From Tethya wilhelma (taxonomy: Eukaryota > Porifera > Demospongiae > Tethyida > Tethyidae): a stretch of 64,000 nt of DNA. Of the stretch, positions 32,929 through 43,864 are shown piece after piece; the first letter of the stretch is position 1, and each line of letters opens with the position of its first letter. The notes under the pieces were generated by a model. That model was given only the letters and a program-made list of their open reading frames with translations. It was not told the DNA's origin and did not search any database. Both the position numbers and the translations under genes were made by a program. The stretch lies in contig CAXIPT010000013.1 in the NCBI GenBank assembly GCA_964030475.1, positions 1,012,825 to 1,076,824 of the forward strand. The letters run 5' to 3'.

Positions 32929-33392
32929 ATGTTCAGTAGTTTGAGCTCGTGGTTGAGCGAGCCCTCGAAAGAGAAAGACAAGGAAGAAGACCCCCAGGAG
33001 GAGTCCCGCCACTCTGAGGACACAGAAGACTCGTCAGAACAATGGAAGCAAAGCCTGGGAGGTGTGTTCACCCATATCTATATTATGTTGTCTATGGGTC
33101 CTTGTCTTCATCTATAAATAAACATGTGTGTTTCCCAGGTTTGGTGGCCAGTGTGAGTGGATATGCTTCTTCTCTGAAGGACTCGGTCAGGAGCACGGTA
33201 TTAACTAGTGTAAGTCAAAGTAATTAGCAAATTAATTACAATTGACACGAATTATATAGTAATTATGTCAGGTATGAATGATTGTAATTTTCAGAGTTTT
33301 GTTAATGAATTTCAAGAGGAACAGAAGAAGTTTGAGAGAGAGCAAAGGAGACAGCAAGGTGTGAATATTCCATGGATGGAGGTTTGTAATAC

Positions 33393-33437
<45 letters not shown>

Positions 33438-33521
33438 ATGCAGCAGTGCCTCCCTGGGTTGGCTACAATGAAGAGGAGCAAATGAAAGCACAGATCATGG
33501 AGCTGTCAGCTGTAAGCAACA

Positions 33522-33582
<61 letters not shown>

Positions 33583-34392
33583 AATGGACTTGATGAATTC
33601 TCCTTCACACAATAGCAATGTGTGTGTATGTATGTATCTTTTGCTATCATTTTGTTTGTAGGACAGTCGTAATGTTCTGCGTAACCCACCTCCGGGAGTG
33701 CAGTTCCATTTTGACTTTGCCAAGTCCTACCCTATTGCACTGGCCTTGCTCAAAGAAGACCCTCGCCTTCAGAAGATGAGATTTGAACTAGTTCCCAAGA
33801 AGTAAGAGAGCTTGCTCAACAATGCTACTTCAATGTAATCACATCATGCATAATTATAGGGTCAAAGAGGAAAGATTTTGGCACAATTACTTCTATCGGG
33901 TGTTCCTCATCAAACAGTCATCTCAGCTGGCATCACTAGGCAACAAGGGAGATGCTGAGTCAGCAGAATTAGCTACACCGGCAGGAAATCGTCTTTCTGA
34001 AGATTTCATCGACCAGTCACCAGTTGAACCTCAGGTGTGTCACCATCAGCCACATTGTGATTGTCACTTGATGCCATCTTGTCTGTTCTCTTCAGAGCCC
34101 CGACCAAGACGGGGAGTTTGCCAGCGATGCTCTCGTGAGGACAGAAGGTGTTGAGGCCATCAGTAAGGAGAGCGTGAGGGAGGAGCTGGACCAGCTGGGA
34201 GTGGTGGCCTCTCAGGATGAACAGACGGAGGTGTGGGAGCAAGAGTTGGCCAAGGAATTGGAGGACCTTGGTCTCTCGTCTCATGAGGAGAGCTCTGGGG
34301 GCGCAGGAGGGGAGATAGAGGACTCGGAACAATGGGAGAGTGAACTCCAAACCATGCTAGACATGCACAGCACTGAGGAACAAACACAATAG
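32929..34392 (+). CDS. SYAP1: Synapse-associated protein 1 (BSD-domain protein)
   Basis: Seven exons encode about 320 residues. After an acidic N-terminus ([20 protein letters not shown]) come [17 protein letters not shown] and [18 protein letters not shown]. The diagnostic block follows: [34 protein letters not shown] and the BSD domain [20 protein letters not shown] with [13 protein letters not shown]. The acidic tail has the two SYAP1-like EQWESEL and [14 protein letters not shown] helices. SYAP1 assists Akt signalling and synaptic vesicle traffic in animals. Two introns carry (CT)n tracts as their polypyrimidine regions (33397-33435, 33523-33577). Confidence 0.93.
33523..33577. repeat. 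(CT)n microsatellite in a SYAP1 intron
   Basis: About 27 CT units lie early in the intron after [11 protein letters not shown] shorter tract at 33397-33435 ends directly in the preceding exon's AG. Confidence 0.9.
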
Positions 34393-34473
34393 ATGTCTCT
34401 GAGTTTAAAACATTTGTTTTATTATCCATACACACTTTCAATTCTGGTAATCATTGCAAACTGTTTGTCAATT

Positions 34474-34751
34474 TTAAAGACAATTCTTAATAGTCACTTG
34501 TTCCCATTTTCTACTACGGGTTGACTTGTATGTTGCCATGGCAACCATGACTTCCTTCAGTGCTTCTGTCCCACTGTCTGGTAGCTTGTTGCCGCTAGCA
34601 ACGGCGTTCAAAAACACTTCCATTTGTGGGCCAAACGCAGCACTAAAACCACCCAGTGAGCCAATCTCATACCCAGTGGGGTTGTCATGGTTACGAACTG
34701 TCATTCCTCCGTCAAAGGAGCCATGAATAGTAATTTCTCCCTAAGAGTTTA

Positions 34752-34793
<42 letters not shown>

Positions 34794-37774
34794 TGCTATT
34801 TTAAGGTTTGAGTTTAATAATATAATTTATTATAGTCACCTTGTCGCCAAAGACCTGGAAGAATGGTAGTGGGTGCATTGGTATTTGCATGAAGTGAGCG
34901 TGCAGAGTGGCTGAGAGTCCGGAGGAGAAGCGCAGGATGGTGTGAGCTAGGGACTCGCATCGGCTCATCTTGAGGGGGTGGTCGACCACACCCACCACCT
35001 CCTGGACATCACCTAGCCTGCCGGGATGGGGCAACTGATGAACTGCATGTGTCATTATTATTATCACACATGATATAATATCACACTTACCACAGTCTGA
35101 GTGGGCGCACCCAGTGGGTGCAGCCATCCATGAGGATGCCTCCACCAGCCAACTTTGGCTCAAACCTCCAGTTTCCACCGGCATCAAAGTGAGCCTCGTC
35201 CAAGAAGGTAGTGCTGCCCAAGGACTCCCAGTAGTTGGCACTGGCATAGTATGGGGTTCCTATGGCACCTTCTGCAATCAGTTCGCTGGCTTTAACAACC
35301 TGACCAAATGAAGGCACAAAGGTGCATAAGCCTCGGCGAAATCAAGTGTAGCATGATGCACAACCATACACGACTTCTAGCCTGTAGCAATCAAGAATGT
35401 ACTGAGCTGTGGTAAGCCTAGTTATAATAACCTCTGTTTAAAAATTCGTTGATGCTTGTAGCACTTGCAATACAGTACTGAATGCTGAGTAGCTTAGTTT
35501 CTTGATTAGTGCCAGTCTTATAATAAGCATGTGTGCAAGTCAACTGATAATCTCTTTCTTCTTTGTCTTTGTCTTTAGCTTTCTAACCTTCTTTGCCTAG
35601 ATCTCGCATTCATGTTGAACACCAGACGACCAGAAGAGGTGAGAGTTTCTAGCCTGCTTGCTACCACTCTTGCAGAATCAATGTTAATGATTATACCAGC
35701 AATTCAAATTGCCATTTAATATCAGCTGCACAATCTATTTCCCTGCACTCACTGTCAGTGTCACTATGGAGAGACTTTTTTTAGGAGTCCGCGAGGCTGT
35801 CCTTGAGGCAAAAGGCTTTTTAGCTTCTCTAGCGAAGGAATATGTTTGGATAGCTGATTTCTTGCTAGCAAAGCCATTATGAGATAGTATTATAGGCTAG
35901 GCCTTTTGTAGAAGCCTGGAGAAGCTGTTTTCTTTTTTACGGCGCGGTGTTAATTACATTCCAGTTCGCGTATGTTTACGTCACTTCCGTTAAATCATCA
36001 ATTAACTGCATTCCATTTAGCGTCACGTCTTCCGTCTTCAATGAATCTCATTAACGAAACCCAACTAACATTTACTATCAATAAAGTCACTGGTATAAAT
36101 AGGGACACGTAACTATATATAGTAAGTGTGTTAGTGTAGCGGGGCTATGGCAGGAGTCAAATACTGCCTAAGGTTCATCACATACATGGTCTGGGGGCCG
36201 TGGTGAGTCTCCCCTGAAATATATGCCTCGCTAACTGCATACTTACCAGTTGAGCATATAGTTGAGCCCCCACCTACTCGCAGAACCTATGTCAGTCATA
36301 GCGTCTTAGTGACTGGCATGTAGTGTACGGGGTAGGTGGGGATAAAGGATGGAAGGTACGTGTAAGCCCTTGATCGTGCAGCGCTAGCACAGTCATAATG
36401 ACAAGGTCAAGGCTCGTACTGAAAATCCCCGCTCATGCTCAGCATTCTTTTTTTTTTTTTTTTTTTTTTTCCCATAGCTATTTCATGACTGTTGCTATTG
36501 TAGTCATATCTTGGTTTAGGAAGGTCGTATTGAGCTGGGGTTGGTACCATTGCGATCAGCTTGAAGAGATTTAGCTTTGTGTACACATTATTAAGCTTTC
36601 TAGTGCCTGCAACTATTTCTATGCCACAACAAAATTACATGTTTAGGCTTGTTGACTCTAATGTGTCATGGCTGTTGTATCATATCTCGGTTTAGGAAGG
36701 TCATATTGAGCTGGGGTTGGTACCATTGCGTGGTCGTACTTGAAATCCCCACTCAATTAACATTTTTTTTCCTGTATATATCTAGAGAGCTAGCTAGATC
36801 TAGATTATAGATGGAGCGGGTGCAATCAACGTAATCAAAAACCGGAAGTATTTTGAGTGATGCTAAAAATAGTTATTTTTGCCTTACGGAAGTATCTCTC
36901 TGTACATTTTTGCGATATTGATGCGTCATGTGACTCTACGAGCTAGAAACGACTGATACGGAAGTGACTCATTTTACGTCATTGCACCACCCTTACCATG
37001 TACCAGTGGTCAGGCTCAGAAAAAGCACAAAAGGCTTGGATCTCAGCAAGTACACTGTTTTGCAAGATGCTAAACGGCTACTTTCAAGATAGCTTCGATT
37101 CATGAACGCAAGTACCTTCCTTTTGGACCATAGAGCTGCCATTCTTCACATTATCCCCTAACAGACAGACGCACACACAAAACGACTATCGTAACCCTCT
37201 ACACGTGCTACGCACACGCCGAGGCTTAATGACAAGAGTTTGACATTTGCACATGTCATTATTACATGATGATCAATTGTGAAGATGTCTTAATAGTATA
37301 CCTCGGGCCAGAAGGGTGACTGTTCTCCTACCATGAACACACGATCACTGCTGTTGGCATCCTCCAGGAGCCTTTGACACGCCTCCATTGTGTGTGCCAG
37401 CGGTTTCTCCAGGAGGACATGGAGGCCCGCCTTGAGGCAGGCACTGGCGTAGGACTGGTGGAGGTGATGGGGCACCATCAGCACAGCTGCATCAATGCCA
37501 CCCCACTGGAGGCACTCATCCAGGGACTGGAATATCTACAGCACACACATCATGGAAGGTAACTTCATTTACATAATACACTATTAGCCCCGCCCACCTT
37601 GCAGTCTTGAGGAGTTGGAAGAAGTTCAACGAATTCTTGAGCATTTCTTCTCCTAACGTCCACAACAGCACACACCTGAGTCACGTGCTTACTCTCCTGC
37701 AGAGCTCTCAGGTGAAACCTAGCTATGCCGCCGCAGCCAACGAAGGCAAATCGTAAGGCTCCACTCGAACTCAT
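34474..37774 (-). CDS. Gfo/Idh/MocA-family NAD(P)-dependent oxidoreductase
   Basis: Exons run 37774-37602, about 37545-37301, 35302-35097 and onward to a TAA at 34474-34476. The N-terminal Rossmann motif is FAFVGCGGIARFHLRAL. The catalytic-region block is LEKPLAHTMEACQRLL, with Glu-Lys-Pro as in the family. GEQSPFWPEVVVKASELIAE, GTPYYASANYWESLGSTTFL, GGGILMDGCTHWVRPLRLW, and a beta-sheet C-terminal domain (RFSSGLSATLHAHFMQIPMH, GGFSAAFGPQMEVFLNAV) follow. Substrate cannot be assigned: sugars, inositol and dihydrodiols are all known for the family. One intron (37300-35303) is 2 kb and is almost wholly a transposable element. It diverges from CNNM over 88 bases. Confidence 0.88.
36094..36204 (+). 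other. Candidate orphan promoter and first coding exon
   Basis: TATAAATA (36094) is followed 53 bases later by an ATG (36147) opening MAGVKYCLRFITYMVWGP, which runs into GTGAGT, a strong splice donor (36203). The peptide loosely resembles tetraspanin N-termini. No second exon is evident downstream, so it may be a captured 5' gene fragment. Confidence 0.25.
36268..36341. other. Two-stem RNA-like hairpin inside the intronic element
   Basis: CCCCACCTAC (36268-36277) pairs perfectly with GTAGGTGGGG (36332-36341). Inside, ATGTCAGTCA (36289-36298) pairs with TGACTGGCAT (36310-36319) with one G-U, leaving an 11-base loop. The internal loop of about 11 by 12 bases is too large for a standard microRNA precursor. 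Confidence 0.4.
36483..36730. repeat. Imperfect direct repeat of about 65-72 bp
   Basis: Blocks 36483-36554 and 36666-36730 share TTTAGGAAGGTC then ATTGAGCTGGGGTTGGTACC ATTGCG with few differences. Each is associated with a GTAC...GAAA-TCCCC-CTCA block, suggesting a degenerate tandem unit of about 180 bp. Confidence 0.7.
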
Positions 37775-37862
37775 AATGATCTCATAGCAATATTAATTCA
37801 TGAACTTTGAACTTTGAACTTGACCCCCCCCCCACTGTAAACGGGTGCGACTGACTGTTAAA
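37775..37862. promoter_or_regulatory. Bidirectional promoter Gfo/Idh/MocA / CNNM with nuclear-receptor DR1 repeats
   Basis: TGAACTTTGAACTTTGAACT at 37801-37820 contains, on the minus strand, AGTTCAAAGTTCA, which is two AGTTCA half-sites spaced by one base and repeated again. DR1 elements bind HNF4- and RXR-type receptors. A run of nine C follows. Confidence 0.45.
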
Positions 37863-39916
37863 ATGAACCTCTCCTGCTTCCCTGATAACGTTAATGAAGG
37901 TCATCTCCATTCAGTGGTGTGCGAATACGATGGGCAGAACATCACATTTCATCGCGAGGAGTATCTGAGCCCAACCGATGGAAAGTTTTGGCTCTTTTTA
38001 GGCGTCTACATCTTTCTTGTGCTGTTCGCTGGTATGAGATCTTACTAATTAAATGTAAACACTTATTAAATGAACCATGTGGCACGTGTTGTTGTGCAGG
38101 TCTGATGTCTGGCTTGACCATGGGTCTTCTCTCTCTCGACATTCTCTCTCTGGAGGTGCTAACGAGGGGGGGCAAACCCAGGGAGAAGAAGTATGCCAAG
38201 AGGATCCTCCACATTGTCCGTCGCCACCACCTCCTCCTGGTCACCCTTCTCCTGGCCAACGCCATTGCTGTGGAGGCTATGCCAATATTTCTGGCAATGA
38301 TCACCAATGAAGTGGTGGCCATCATTGTCTCAGTGACAGCAGTGCTTCTATTTGGAGAGTGAGTCACTAGCCACTAGCCTGGGGAGTGCTGCAATGAGAT
38401 GGCAGATAGTAATGTTATAGAGAATCTCTTTCATTTTCAACGAAGTGTTTCCTTGTGTGTGTGTGTGTGTGTGTGTAGGATCATCCCTCAGGCCCTGTGT
38501 ACGCGCTATGGTTTGGCTATTGGCTACTACTGCTCCCCCCTGGTGCTGGTCATCATGGCCCTCTTCTACCCCATTGCCTTCCCCATTGCTCTGCTCCTGG
38601 ACCTGGTGCTGGGCAAAGATCACGGAACATTCTTTAGAAGAGCAGGTGAATAAATATTATAGGAATTATTATTAAATTATATTCACCAACTGGGTTGGTG
38701 AACAAGAATATAATTTAATAATGACTATTACCCAACCAGAAACTCACTTACAAAAATATAGGAATTATGTCATAATGTCATAGTTTTTACTATTTTTAGA
38801 GTTGCGTGAACTTGTTAAAATGCATGGAGACTCTAAAAATAGCAACGAGGAGCCTCTCTCTTACGATGAAGTGTTGATAGTGAAGGTAAGTGTGTTACCC
38901 CAGTGCATTAGTAGCTATGGTGATGGTGGTTGTTGCAGAGTGCTCTGGAGATGAGAGATAAGACTGTGGAAGATGTGATGACCCCACTGGAGAGTGTCTA
39001 CATGCTGGATGTGAGGGGGGTCATTGACAGAGACACCATGAAGGACATCGTCTGCAGTGGTCACTCTAGGGTGCCCATCTTTGAGGGGTCAAGGTCAAAC
39101 GTGTGTGGGATGCTCCTGGTGAAGAGGCTCATCCACCTGGACCCCAAGGACTGCACTCTGATCACGGGTCTGGAGGGGGCTCACTCCCCACCCCCCTCCT
39201 GTCTCACCACGATGGCCCTCTACGACCTCCTCAACCACTTCCAGACAGGAAGAAGTCAGTCCCTGTTCTCACTCTCGCTAGGTAGCCATTCTTACTCTCT
39301 CTCTCTCTCTTCCCCAGGTCATCTCAGCCTCGTCTACGAGCAAAAAACAGACACTTCTGAGGTTTGTGACCATAGATGAGATAATTCAATAACTGTATTG
39401 TAATGTGGCTTCTTTGCCTGCACTGTATGGTGTACGTGTGCTGGTACAGCCTGAGCTGAAGGGTATCATCACACTGGAGGACGTCATTGAGGAGCTCATT
39501 GGAGAGGAGATAGTTGATGAAACTGATGTCTATGTTGACGTCCATCGGAGGATCGCAGTGGCCAGGGCACGCCTCTCCTACAACAGACAGAGCATCTCTG
39601 AGCCAGCCAAGACAAGGAGAGAGAGAAAGAAGGTGTTTCGTCGAAGTTGGAGCCAGCCTCAAATGAAGGCCCAAGCTGTCCCTGTGCCTCAGGGGGAAGG
39701 CAATGGAGCTAACCAACTGACAACCATTGCTGAATTAGAGGTAGGCAACCAGTAGTGACTAACAAGGATGTTTATTAATGTCATTAATTGCAGGAGCCCC
39801 CCATCCTGTCCACCAGTGTACCAGCTGTTCTAAAACAACCATCTGAAGATGAAAGCAATGCTGAGTTTGATCAGGGGCATGATGATACAGCTCCTTTGAT
39901 TATGACAATTAATTAG
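37863..39916 (+). CDS. CNNM: CNNM/ACDP-type divalent metal (Mg) transporter, DUF21-CBS
   Basis: About nine exons give roughly 420 residues. A short extracellular start ([13 protein letters not shown]...) leads to the DUF21 membrane domain: [56 protein letters not shown], and [20 protein letters not shown], with a proline-rich turn in helix 3 ([19 protein letters not shown]). The CBS pair follows ([55 protein letters not shown]). The C-terminus is short and lacks the cNMP-like domain of vertebrate CNNMs. The layout is nearer the yeast Mam3/plant DUF21-CBS branch, or CNNM with a reduced tail. It probably acts at plasma or vacuolar membrane. Confidence 0.9.
38668..38722. repeat. Perfect 17-bp inverted repeat in a CNNM intron
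   Basis: The arm at 38668-38684 (ATTATTAAATTATATTC) is exactly inverted at 38706-38722. A second small stem ACCAAC/GTTGGT sits inside at 38685-38699. It could be a foldback transposon remnant. Confidence 0.8.
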
Positions 39917-40970
39917 CCTGCTTGTGAGACAGAACCATGTACTAAGTCTTGTGTGTGTTGCATGCATATTTTATTTAACTGAACATGTTATAATTATATG
40001 GCTACTAAGCTGGGTCTTTAGACAATTTAAGTACATGCAGTTATAACTTTAATTTTTACAAGGAGTGGGGCTCGCTTCGCTCGCCCACTCCTTGTTTGTG
40101 TATGTTTATAGGATCAGACACTATAACTCATTGCAAACAATAGCAAGATAAAATTGATGAGCAAAGCTATTGTGTAAAAATATTCTTCTATGGTCAATTA
40201 GCTTAGGACAACCCTTGCAATTAATTTGAAGCAACACACAACAATCACATCAATACTGGCATAAGCAATTGGAAACTCAAAGGAAAGCAATGCTGCATGT
40301 GTATACAGTACTGGTCTGCTTAGTACTACTTTGCTTTTACCTCACTACGTGACGTCACAAACGACCCTTTTCCGACTTCCGCCATTTTTGCAATCAGCTG
40401 GCAAAGAAACTCGTTATCTGGCTAGCTGTGTTTCGTGTACAGCGACAGAGAAGCAGACTTCTAGTAGTGAGTGTTCTCACCTCGTTACGCTTCATTCGTG
40501 AAGATTGGCTCCCATAGCCCGCTTCTTTGTTGGATACAGATGCCACTGGTAAGCCTTGTCAGCGATCTCAAAAACAGCTAGCCATACTTATATTGCTTGT
40601 TGTTTTATCCTAGGCTAGCACTGTCTAAGCCAGCTTTCTAGACACTCTTTTCCTAGCTTGTATTCTCCACAGTCCAGAAAAAAAGCAGCTTTTAGTTCAA
40701 GGTCACATCACTTCCGGTGACCTTCCGTAACACACGGACGGACGGACGGACGGACACACGGACGGACAAAACTTTGCTTATAATATGATGTTTGAATTTC
40801 ACTGAGTCTGTATTATTGTAGATCAAGATAAAACAATTTTATTATCAAAATTTTGTAATATTTAATGGTCAAACATCAAACACAGAATGCCACAACTTTG
40901 TACAGAATCTACACTGCCATTGTAAAGATTGCAAACACACGAACACACACAGAAAAAGAATGCCACACTG
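39917..40970. other. 1-kb spacer with palindrome and an orphan promoter-like segment
   Basis: A 36-bp near-perfect palindrome (40059-40094, arms CAAGGAGTGGG and CCCACTCCTTG) lies near the left end. TGACGTCA (40350-40357) and ETS-YY1-like CTTCCGCCATTTTT (about 40376-40389) resemble a housekeeping promoter. ATGCCACTG at 40540-40548 precedes GTAAGC, a donor-like site. Tandem CGGA units occur at 40736-40767. No further coding exon is recognised. Confidence 0.5.
40059..40094. repeat. Palindromic hairpin, 11-bp arms
   Basis: CAAGGAGTGGG at 40059-40069 and CCCACTCCTTG at 40084-40094 are exact complements around a CTCGCTTCGCTCG core that is itself partly palindromic. It could be a transposon end or a transcript terminator. 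Confidence 0.75.
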
Positions 40971-43766
40971 CTAAGGTCTTTCCTTAGCTAACTCAAGTTC
41001 TCTGGCCAGTTTAATTCTCTCTTCTTTCAGCTGCAGAAACAGCAGACATCAAGCACCATGACAACACCATCACTGAAACACATTACCTGAAGCAGCTTCT
41101 CTTCCAGTGACCTGTTCACCTCTGTCACTAGAGCATTGTGTTCCTTGAGAGATCTGATAGTGGCCTGGACGTCTTTCTTGTCCTTCCCTTCCATCACCTC
41201 GGCCTTGGCTCTGGGAGGAGGAGGTCTCTTGGGCGCCTGTCACAGCACACAAACCTGTCATCACATCATGATCTCACTCTACAAGTGACCTCTGACCTTT
41301 CTTGTTGGTTTGATCTTGGTTGGCGGTGGCTGTTGGTGGGAGAGTAGGAGGGCGTCGGCCGAGGTGTCCAGGAGAGGAGGCAGTTCATCCCCTGACGTCA
41401 CATCAGCAGGACTTGTCATGGACCCAGTGGAGGCCGCTCTAGCTCGTGGCCTTGGTTTCACCTCAGGTCTGGGCGCTGCTTTCGGCTTCTACAATGAACA
41501 AGGACAACAGTAATGAATTAATACAACAACCCCTTTGCTCCCACTCACTGGAGGTGGTTTAGGAGGGGTGGCCGATGGCATGCCTCCTAAAACTGGAGGA
41601 GGAAAGAGAGAGGGTTTAAACACAACAAAGACACACCCATCGGCAGCGGCCTACCTTGGGTGTTCCTCTCTCCCAGTAACATCTTGTTCAGGTCTAGAGA
41701 CGTTGAACGAGAATGACCTTTGTCTTCATCTTCCTTAATTGCTGAATCAGCTCCTTTTGTTTGACCTTTCAATCCACCCTTTTTGAACTTTGAACCTTCT
41801 CCATCCTTATCATCTTCATTTGAATCATGTGACTTGTCATGTGACTCGTTAGCAGAATCCGAACCACTCAAAACAGAGTATTTCTTCTTTGCACTAGCGG
41901 GTGGACTGGCAGCTCTACACAAGGAGAAGACACCATTTCAAAATGCCTACTATCAAGGACAGCTTACCATACCTGTGAGTGGTCTTGGCTCTCTGGGATG
42001 AAATAATTATCATAGGGGTTTTTTCATTATCTCCGGAAGGAGGAGATGTCTGTAAGCTGCTGTCAGTGCCTTTCTTGAGGAGTGGTTTGGCTGGAGGTAT
42101 GGGCTTTCCTTCTCTCAAACTCTTGCTCCGTCTGGCTGATGGCTTGGGAGGGGCGGGCCTCACAGGCTTACTCTCCTTCTTTACTGCCTCCTCAGATACT
42201 GGCTTCACCAGTGCACTCTCATCGTCATGGCTACCAGACCACACCTCCTCATCTATGGATACGATCTTGCCGACACGAGGGGGAGGTGATGTCGTTCCTT
42301 CAGTGATGTCCACCAGTAGACCAGTGCTGTCATTATCCCCTAATAGACCAGGGGCATCCCCCGGACTGTCCATGTCAACCACAACAAACTCCTCGACATC
42401 ATCATCCACCACCAAGGCCTCGTCAGAATGGGGGGAGTCCCTGGTGACATCATCTGTGTCCAACTGCAGAGGGTTAGGCCAGAAGCTGTCTGGAAATGAA
42501 CCTGTTGAGAGAACACTCTTACTCAATGAGCACACACATCAGCTAAGTGAGCTAAATAAAAATGGGACTGACTTTTATTGTGGATCTGCTGCAGTTCAGC
42601 GGGCAGGGAGGCAGGGATGTCGTGGCCCTTCCTCCTCATGAGCACCAGCTTCATGGCCACACAGAACTCCTCCATGGAGAGAGCGTTGTCACGATCGACA
42701 TCTGCCAGACGCCTTCACAACAAACACACACACACAAATCAAACCACAATCACAAGAAATCAAATTATACTGACCAAATTTGTGACAGCTCTTGGTTGGG
42801 GAGCTTAGATTGGACGAAGAACTCCCTAGCTTTGTCTCCTTGTAGCAGTCCCTTGGTTGGCTTTAACGAAATGAACTGCCTTGAGCATTTATGTTTGAGT
42901 TCATCTGAAATGGTCCAGTCGGCAGGAGGAGTATCGTGAGTGGCCCACGGGTTCACCATGGCTGGTTTGACAGCTGCACTCCGAGAAGGCATTGGAGAGG
43001 CAAAGAAAGCATCCGTGGACAGTTTGATGGGACTCCTGTGACTCTTATCTGGCGCAGCTGTCAGCAGAGAGTCATCACGACTTTGAAACACTGGCTGCTG
43101 TTTGCTCTCTGTGGGTTTCAGTATGGTGGTGGCTCTGACTGGCTCTGGCTGTAAGACAGCAGCACCGCCACCAACACTCCAGGGGTCGTCGTTGACAAAT
43201 GGAGAATCAAAGAAAGAAGGCTGGCCAGTCTTCCTGAGAGGACTAGAAGGTCCACTGTTGAAGCCAGTGGCACTCAGCACTGGCGTGGGATCGGTGAAGC
43301 CATCAAATGCCCCGTGGTTAGCTATGGGATGGTGTCTGTGTTCATCTAGAGCTGGTTTGTTGGAGAGCAAGTACCCATCTTCTGCTTCATCTGACGACTC
43401 GCTGGCCCCTCCCAGCTGGGAGTAGGTCTTACGATGTCCTCTCACATTGGGGGAAGGTTGACCCGCCACTACTTTACCACCTCGTTTGCTCTCTTGCGAT
43501 CGACTGGCTTTGGGGGAGTCAGGTGGAGTTCTTGAACCTGATTTTGTTCGATTGTGCTTGCTTTTCTTCGGCGTCTTTTCTTGCTGGCTGTCCTTTGGTT
43601 TGGTCCACGACAGACCCTTCAGAGATCCTTTCTTATCATCAGATTTCACCTTCTTGTCACGTTTCTCCTTTGACCTGAACTCTGAGAGAGTCTCTTCAAA
43701 GAGCTGCTCGTTGGTGCTCGATCTCCGCACGTCAAATTCCTCTTCATCGCTTTCCAACAGAGCCAT
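40971..43766 (-). CDS. REPS1: REPS-type EH-domain protein (RalBP1-associated)
   Basis: About ten exons encode roughly 770 residues. The first large exon is disordered and Ser/Lys-rich (MALLESDEEEFDVRRSSTNE...) and ends in the EH domain ADWTISDELKHKCSRQFISL, FFVQSKLPNQELSQIW, RLADVDRDNALSMEEFCVAM, with a canonical EF-hand loop DVDRDNALSMEE. Acidic and proline-rich stretches follow (VRPAPPKPSARRSKSLREGK). SRSTSLDLNKML matches the REPS SRSSSLDMN motif. The C-terminal coiled coil KDKKDVQATIRSLKEHNALV with NRSLEEKLLQLKEERIKLAR matches the RalBP1-binding coil of REPS1/2. Only one EH domain is present against two in mammalian REPS1. The family links Ral GTPase signalling to clathrin endocytosis. Confidence 0.85.
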
Positions 43767-43864
43767 CTCTGAATCCTGAATCTCTGAAGCTCTATCGGCC
43801 TAGTCATGTGACTGTCATATGATCGATCACATGACTGTGTTGTGCTGAATCAGCAGAAATAATT
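43767..43864. promoter_or_regulatory. Bidirectional promoter REPS / VTA1 with two M-boxes and a MARE-like palindrome
   Basis: TCATGTGA at 43804-43811 and its inverse TCACATGA at 43827-43834 are MiT/TFE M-boxes. TGCTGAATCAGCA (43843-43855) is one base off a perfect T-MARE. All lie in 98 bases between two endolysosomal genes. Confidence 0.55.

Larger units (their letters stand above)
35326..37229. mobile_element. Probable 1.9-kb transposable element in the Gfo/Idh/MocA intron
   Basis: ATAAGCCTCGGCG at 35326-35338 is inverted as CGCCGAGGCTTA at 37217-37228, with weaker pairing beyond it (GTAGC/GCTAC). Inside are a TATA-like TATAAATA (36094-36101), a small exon-like open segment, a hairpin (36268-36341), a T23 run (about 36449-36471) and an imperfect direct repeat (36483-36554 and 36666-36730). 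No transposase was seen, so it would be non-autonomous. Confidence 0.5.

Noticed and set aside
36238..36250. ATACTTACC, the 5' end of U1 snRNA
   Set aside because: Only nine bases match; the U1 stem-loops and Sm site do not follow. It is more simply a chance match, or a splice-donor-like sequence on the other strand.
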